From: Acidobacteriota bacterium
GTDB taxonomy: Bacteria; Acidobacteriota; Blastocatellia; Pyrinomonadales; Pyrinomonadaceae
Assembly (NCBI GenBank): GCA_019639235.1
Contig: JAHBSG010000005.1
Span: 62,001 to 126,000, forward strand
DNA: 64,000 nucleotides
Direction of reading: 5' to 3'
The notes under the pieces: model-generated
Databases searched by the model: none
Told to the model about the DNA's origin: nothing
What the model saw: only the letters and a program-made list of their open reading frames with translations
Part shown: piece by piece, positions 61,588-64,000 of the stretch
Numbering within the stretch: position 1 is the stretch's first letter
How the letters are laid out: the number at the start of each line of letters is the position of its first letter
Made by a program: the position numbers and the translations under genes

Positions 61588-63444
61588 CTATCTCTTTGCT
61601 ACCTCTGTTGGTTCGGCCGGCTGCGGATTTTTCTTTGCCAGGTAGGCCTCGTACACACCCTTCACGGCCGGCCCCGCGTGAGTGCCGCCAAATCCGACGT
61701 TCTCGATCAAGCCGATGACAGAGATCTCCGGGCTGAATGCCGGTGCGAAGGTCACGATCCAGGCATGGTCCTTACGCCCGGCCTTGGGGTCTCCGTCCTG
61801 AGCGGTACCGGTCTTGGCGGCGACGTCGAAGCCCGGAATGTTTACGACCCGTGCCGTTCCGCCGGTGACCGCATCGGCCATACCCTGGGCGATCATTTTT
61901 TGTTGGCCCGCGGTCATCTCAATGATTTTCGGTTCCGGCTTCTGAAAGCCGAAGCCCGGCCGCTCCTCAAAATGCTCGGTAGCGGCGATCGGCCTGAATT
62001 CCTTCAAGAAGTGCGGAACATACATCCGGCCGAAGTTGCCGACTGCCGAGATGGTCCTGATGAGCGAGATCGGCGTTACGACGACAGTGTCCTGCCCGAT
62101 CGATGCGTAAACGGTGCGGATGTCCGGCCATCGGCCTTCGCGCTTCTCAACTATCGGCCGCCAGCTCTTCGGAGTTTGGCCGATCTTTTCGTTCGGGAGG
62201 TCGATCCCGGTCTTGCGGTCATACTCGAAGGTCTCGATCATATCGATGATGCCTTCGATCTCCATCTTCAGACCAAGCCGATAATAATAACCGTTGCACG
62301 AGCGGGCGATGGCCGGGATGAGCGTCGGCGCACCGTGGCTGCCCATGCATTTTGTAAATTTGCTGCCGATCAGAATACCGCCGCCGCATGCGAAGGCGTT
62401 GCTCGTATCGGTCATTGCACCGGACTGAAAACCGCCGACCGACATCGGTATCTTCCATGTCGAGCCCGGCGGATAGCGGCCCTGTATCGCTCGGTTATAG
62501 AGCGGGCGTTCTTCGTCCTGCCAATACTCCGCGATCTGCTTTCGCCCTTCGCGTGTCTTGCTGCCCTGTACGAATACATTCGGGTCGAACGAAGGCTGCG
62601 AGGCCATGACAAGCATCTCACCATTCCGCGGATCCATGGCCAGAATCGTTCCGCGCTTTGAAGCCGAGTTCTCTATCTGACGTTCGGCCGCCATTTGCAG
62701 ATCAAGATCAAGCGTCGTAATCAGGTCCTGACCGGCCTGCGGCGGAACGACCTCGATCTCGCTTTGTATCCGTCCGCGGCTATCGACGATCACCTTCCGG
62801 TAGCCGGGCCTTCCCCGAAGGAATTCGTCGTAATATTCCTCGAGCCCGCCCTTGCCGATGATGTCGCCCGGCCGAAGTCCCGTCCAGCGTTCTGATTCGA
62901 GCTGTTTCGGGCTGATCTCGCCAACGTAACCGAGAATGTGCGCCATGTAGGTGCCGTGCGGATAGAACCTCTGCGGCTGCAGCTCGACCCGAAGCTCAGG
63001 ATACTCAAGCGAATGAGCCTCGACCCACGCGATATCCTGCATCGATGCATTGTCCTTGAGGATCAGCGTCTCGAAATCTGTCTGTTTATTGATCGCATTC
63101 AACCGCTCGGTGACTACCTGCGGTTCGAGGGACAAGCCTCGTGAGTATTGCGGGATGCGTTCGGCCGTGTCGATGGTCTTCAGCGGTTCCTTCGAGATAA
63201 CGACATTGAATGTCGGCCGCGAGTCGACAAGGATATTGCCGTTGCGGTCGAAGATCGCTCCGCGAGGCGCCGGTATCGGGATCAGCCGTATCCGCTGATT
63301 CTCAGCCCGCTCCTGGAAATAGTCGCCGCGGACGATCTGCAAATAGTACAGCCGCACGCCGAGAACGGCGAGGAGAAGGAACGCGACGACCTGGATCGTC
63401 CCGATCCGAATACCAAGATTCTGTGCTTGTTCCCGTAGCTTCAT
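61588..63444 (-). CDS. mrdA: penicillin-binding protein 2 (class B transpeptidase of the elongasome)
   Basis: A 618-residue protein with an N-terminal TM (about 14-32), PBP dimerisation domain (to about 235) and a transpeptidase domain with SxxK in GSTWKIPMS (about S326), SxN in SCNGYY (about 380) and KTG in AKTGTAQ (about 543). It cross-links the glycan made by RodA. Located between mreD (10-bp gap) and rodA (3-bp gap). Confidence 0.96.
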   Translation of the reverse strand: MKLREQAQNLGIRIGTIQVVAFLLLAVLGVRLYYLQIVRGDYFQERAENQRIRLIPIPAPRGAIFDRNGNILVDSRPTFNVVISKEPLKTIDTAERIPQYSRGLSLEPQVVTERLNAINKQTDFETLILKDNASMQDIAWVEAHSLEYPELRVELQPQRFYPHGTYMAHILGYVGEISPKQLESERWTGLRPGDIIGKGGLEEYYDEFLRGRPGYRKVIVDSRGRIQSEIEVVPPQAGQDLITTLDLDLQMAAERQIENSASKRGTILAMDPRNGEMLVMASQPSFDPNVFVQGSKTREGRKQIAEYWQDEERPLYNRAIQGRYPPGSTWKIPMSVGGFQSGAMTDTSNAFACGGGILIGSKFTKCMGSHGAPTLIPAIARSCNGYYYRLGLKMEIEGIIDMIETFEYDRKTGIDLPNEKIGQTPKSWRPIVEKREGRWPDIRTVYASIGQDTVVVTPISLIRTISAVGNFGRMYVPHFLKEFRPIAATEHFEERPGFGFQKPEPKIIEMTAGQQKMIAQGMADAVTGGTARVVNIPGFDVAAKTGTAQDGDPKAGRKDHAWIVTFAPAFSPEISVIGLIENVGFGGTHAGPAVKGVYEAYLAKKNPQPAEPTEVAKR

Positions 63445-63454
63445 ACTGCGTGTG

Positions 63455-64000
63455 CTACCTACCCAACTTTATCGGATTTCTCCGTCGAGACTGCCTCCGC
63501 GGAGAAAGGCTCTCCCGTCGTCGGGGCCGCAGTCTGTCAGACGAAAAGTAGTCAAGGACAAAGAAGATCATCGTGCCCGCGATCAACGTTCCGATGAAGG
63601 AATACGCGACGGTCGTAACCAGCGGAGCCGAAGGCGTTACCCCAAGAAGTTGATGCAAGCCGTAATAGGCCAGGTCGTCTACCAAACACGCTCCCGCTAT
63701 GACGAACATTCGCAGAATTAGGTTGTCCAGATAGACGCGGCGGGCAAGCTCCGAAACCGCGTAAGCGACCAACGTCTTGGTGAAACCGTTAGCCCCGAGA
63801 AGGCCGCTGCTAACGGCGTCAACAGCAAGCCCGGCGAGCGTTCCGTAAATGATGGCCCGCATCGAATTACGCTGGAGTGCCGCGAAGACTATGATGATGA
63901 GCGGAAAATCGACATAGGCAAACGGCTCCGCAACGTTGCGCAGCGACCACTGTGCCAAAATGGCAAGGATCAATGCAATTGTGACCTTTACCTGTTCCAT
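63455..64000 (-). CDS. mreD: rod-shape-determining protein MreD
   Basis: A 181-residue protein with five to six membrane helices and a strongly basic C-terminus (RRRESLSPRRQSRRRN). It starts at the ATG on the very last base of the window (64000). The placement just upstream of mrdA supports MreD; the position upstream of the window would normally hold mreC and mreB. Confidence 0.85.
   Translation of the reverse strand: MEQVKVTIALILAILAQWSLRNVAEPFAYVDFPLIIIVFAALQRNSMRAIIYGTLAGLAVDAVSSGLLGANGFTKTLVAYAVSELARRVYLDNLILRMFVIAGACLVDDLAYYGLHQLLGVTPSAPLVTTVAYSFIGTLIAGTMIFFVLDYFSSDRLRPRRRESLSPRRQSRRRNPIKLGR

Overview
The window is about 64 kb of GC-rich (roughly 60%) chromosomal DNA from a Gram-negative bacterium: it carries lpxK, an outer-membrane porin, a TolC-type channel, lipoproteins and a complete elongasome block. 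The mix of SYLF, DUF3565, DUF5335 and DUF4019 proteins, Asn/Ala-rich lipoproteins and intergenic short-palindrome repeats fits Acidobacteriota, probably Blastocatellia/Pyrinomonadales. That placement is an inference from protein style, not from a marker gene. No rRNA, tRNA, CRISPR array, transposase or prophage gene was seen.

Layout. (1) 1-5.1 kb, minus: a respiratory operon of a GltD-like flavoprotein, a Rieske protein, a full-length cytochrome b and a six-haem cytochrome c that runs off the left edge. A perfect 20-bp palindrome lies upstream. (2) 5.3-12.3 kb, minus: a CusA/CzcA-type heavy-metal RND exporter (FixH/YtkA-like lipoprotein, pump, outer-membrane channel, adaptor), bounded by terminators and preceded by a separately promoted Cys-rich exported protein. 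(3) 12.4-20.4 kb, minus: a coiled-coil porin, then a seven-gene nitrate operon: NarI-like cytochrome b, Nas-type molybdenum reductase, four-cluster ferredoxin, Tat-type Rieske protein, small membrane protein, DUF3565 protein and NarK transporter. (4) 20.5-25.4 kb: two small conserved proteins and a DevBCA/MacB-like ABC exporter. (5) 25.5-34.9 kb: housekeeping genes including def, pabA, lpxK, a SYLF protein, an M14 peptidase, recN and asparaginase. (6) 34.9-37.0 kb: a lower-GC islet of small proteins, toxin-antitoxin debris and a duplicated gene end. (7) 37.0-40.8 kb: one 1243-residue flavoprotein that looks like fused GltD/NfnB and PyrK/NfnA modules. (8) 41-48.9 kb: Wzc/GumC-type tyrosine kinase, RmlD, YhiN flavoprotein, K+ channel with RCK domains, J-domain coiled coil and MBL hydrolase. 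(9) 48.9-52.3 kb: a repeat-rich, gene-poor stretch with several REP/BIME-like families and tandem repeats. (10) 52.3-57.8 kb: PepSY membrane protein, thioredoxin-like protein, lipB, lipoprotein, barstar, Gdx/SugE and an esterase. (11) 57.9-64 kb, minus: mreD, mrdA (PBP2), rodA and a class A PBP.

How it works together. The two left-hand redox operons suggest a branched quinone-based respiratory chain. One bc-type complex is wired to a pyridine-nucleotide flavoprotein and a multihaem cytochrome; the other is an unusual nitrate reductase with a Nas-type cytoplasmic catalytic subunit, NarI-like anchor and periplasmic Rieske protein. These and the Nfn-like fusion are the best candidates for something not fully described. 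The right end is a canonical lateral cell-wall synthesis operon.
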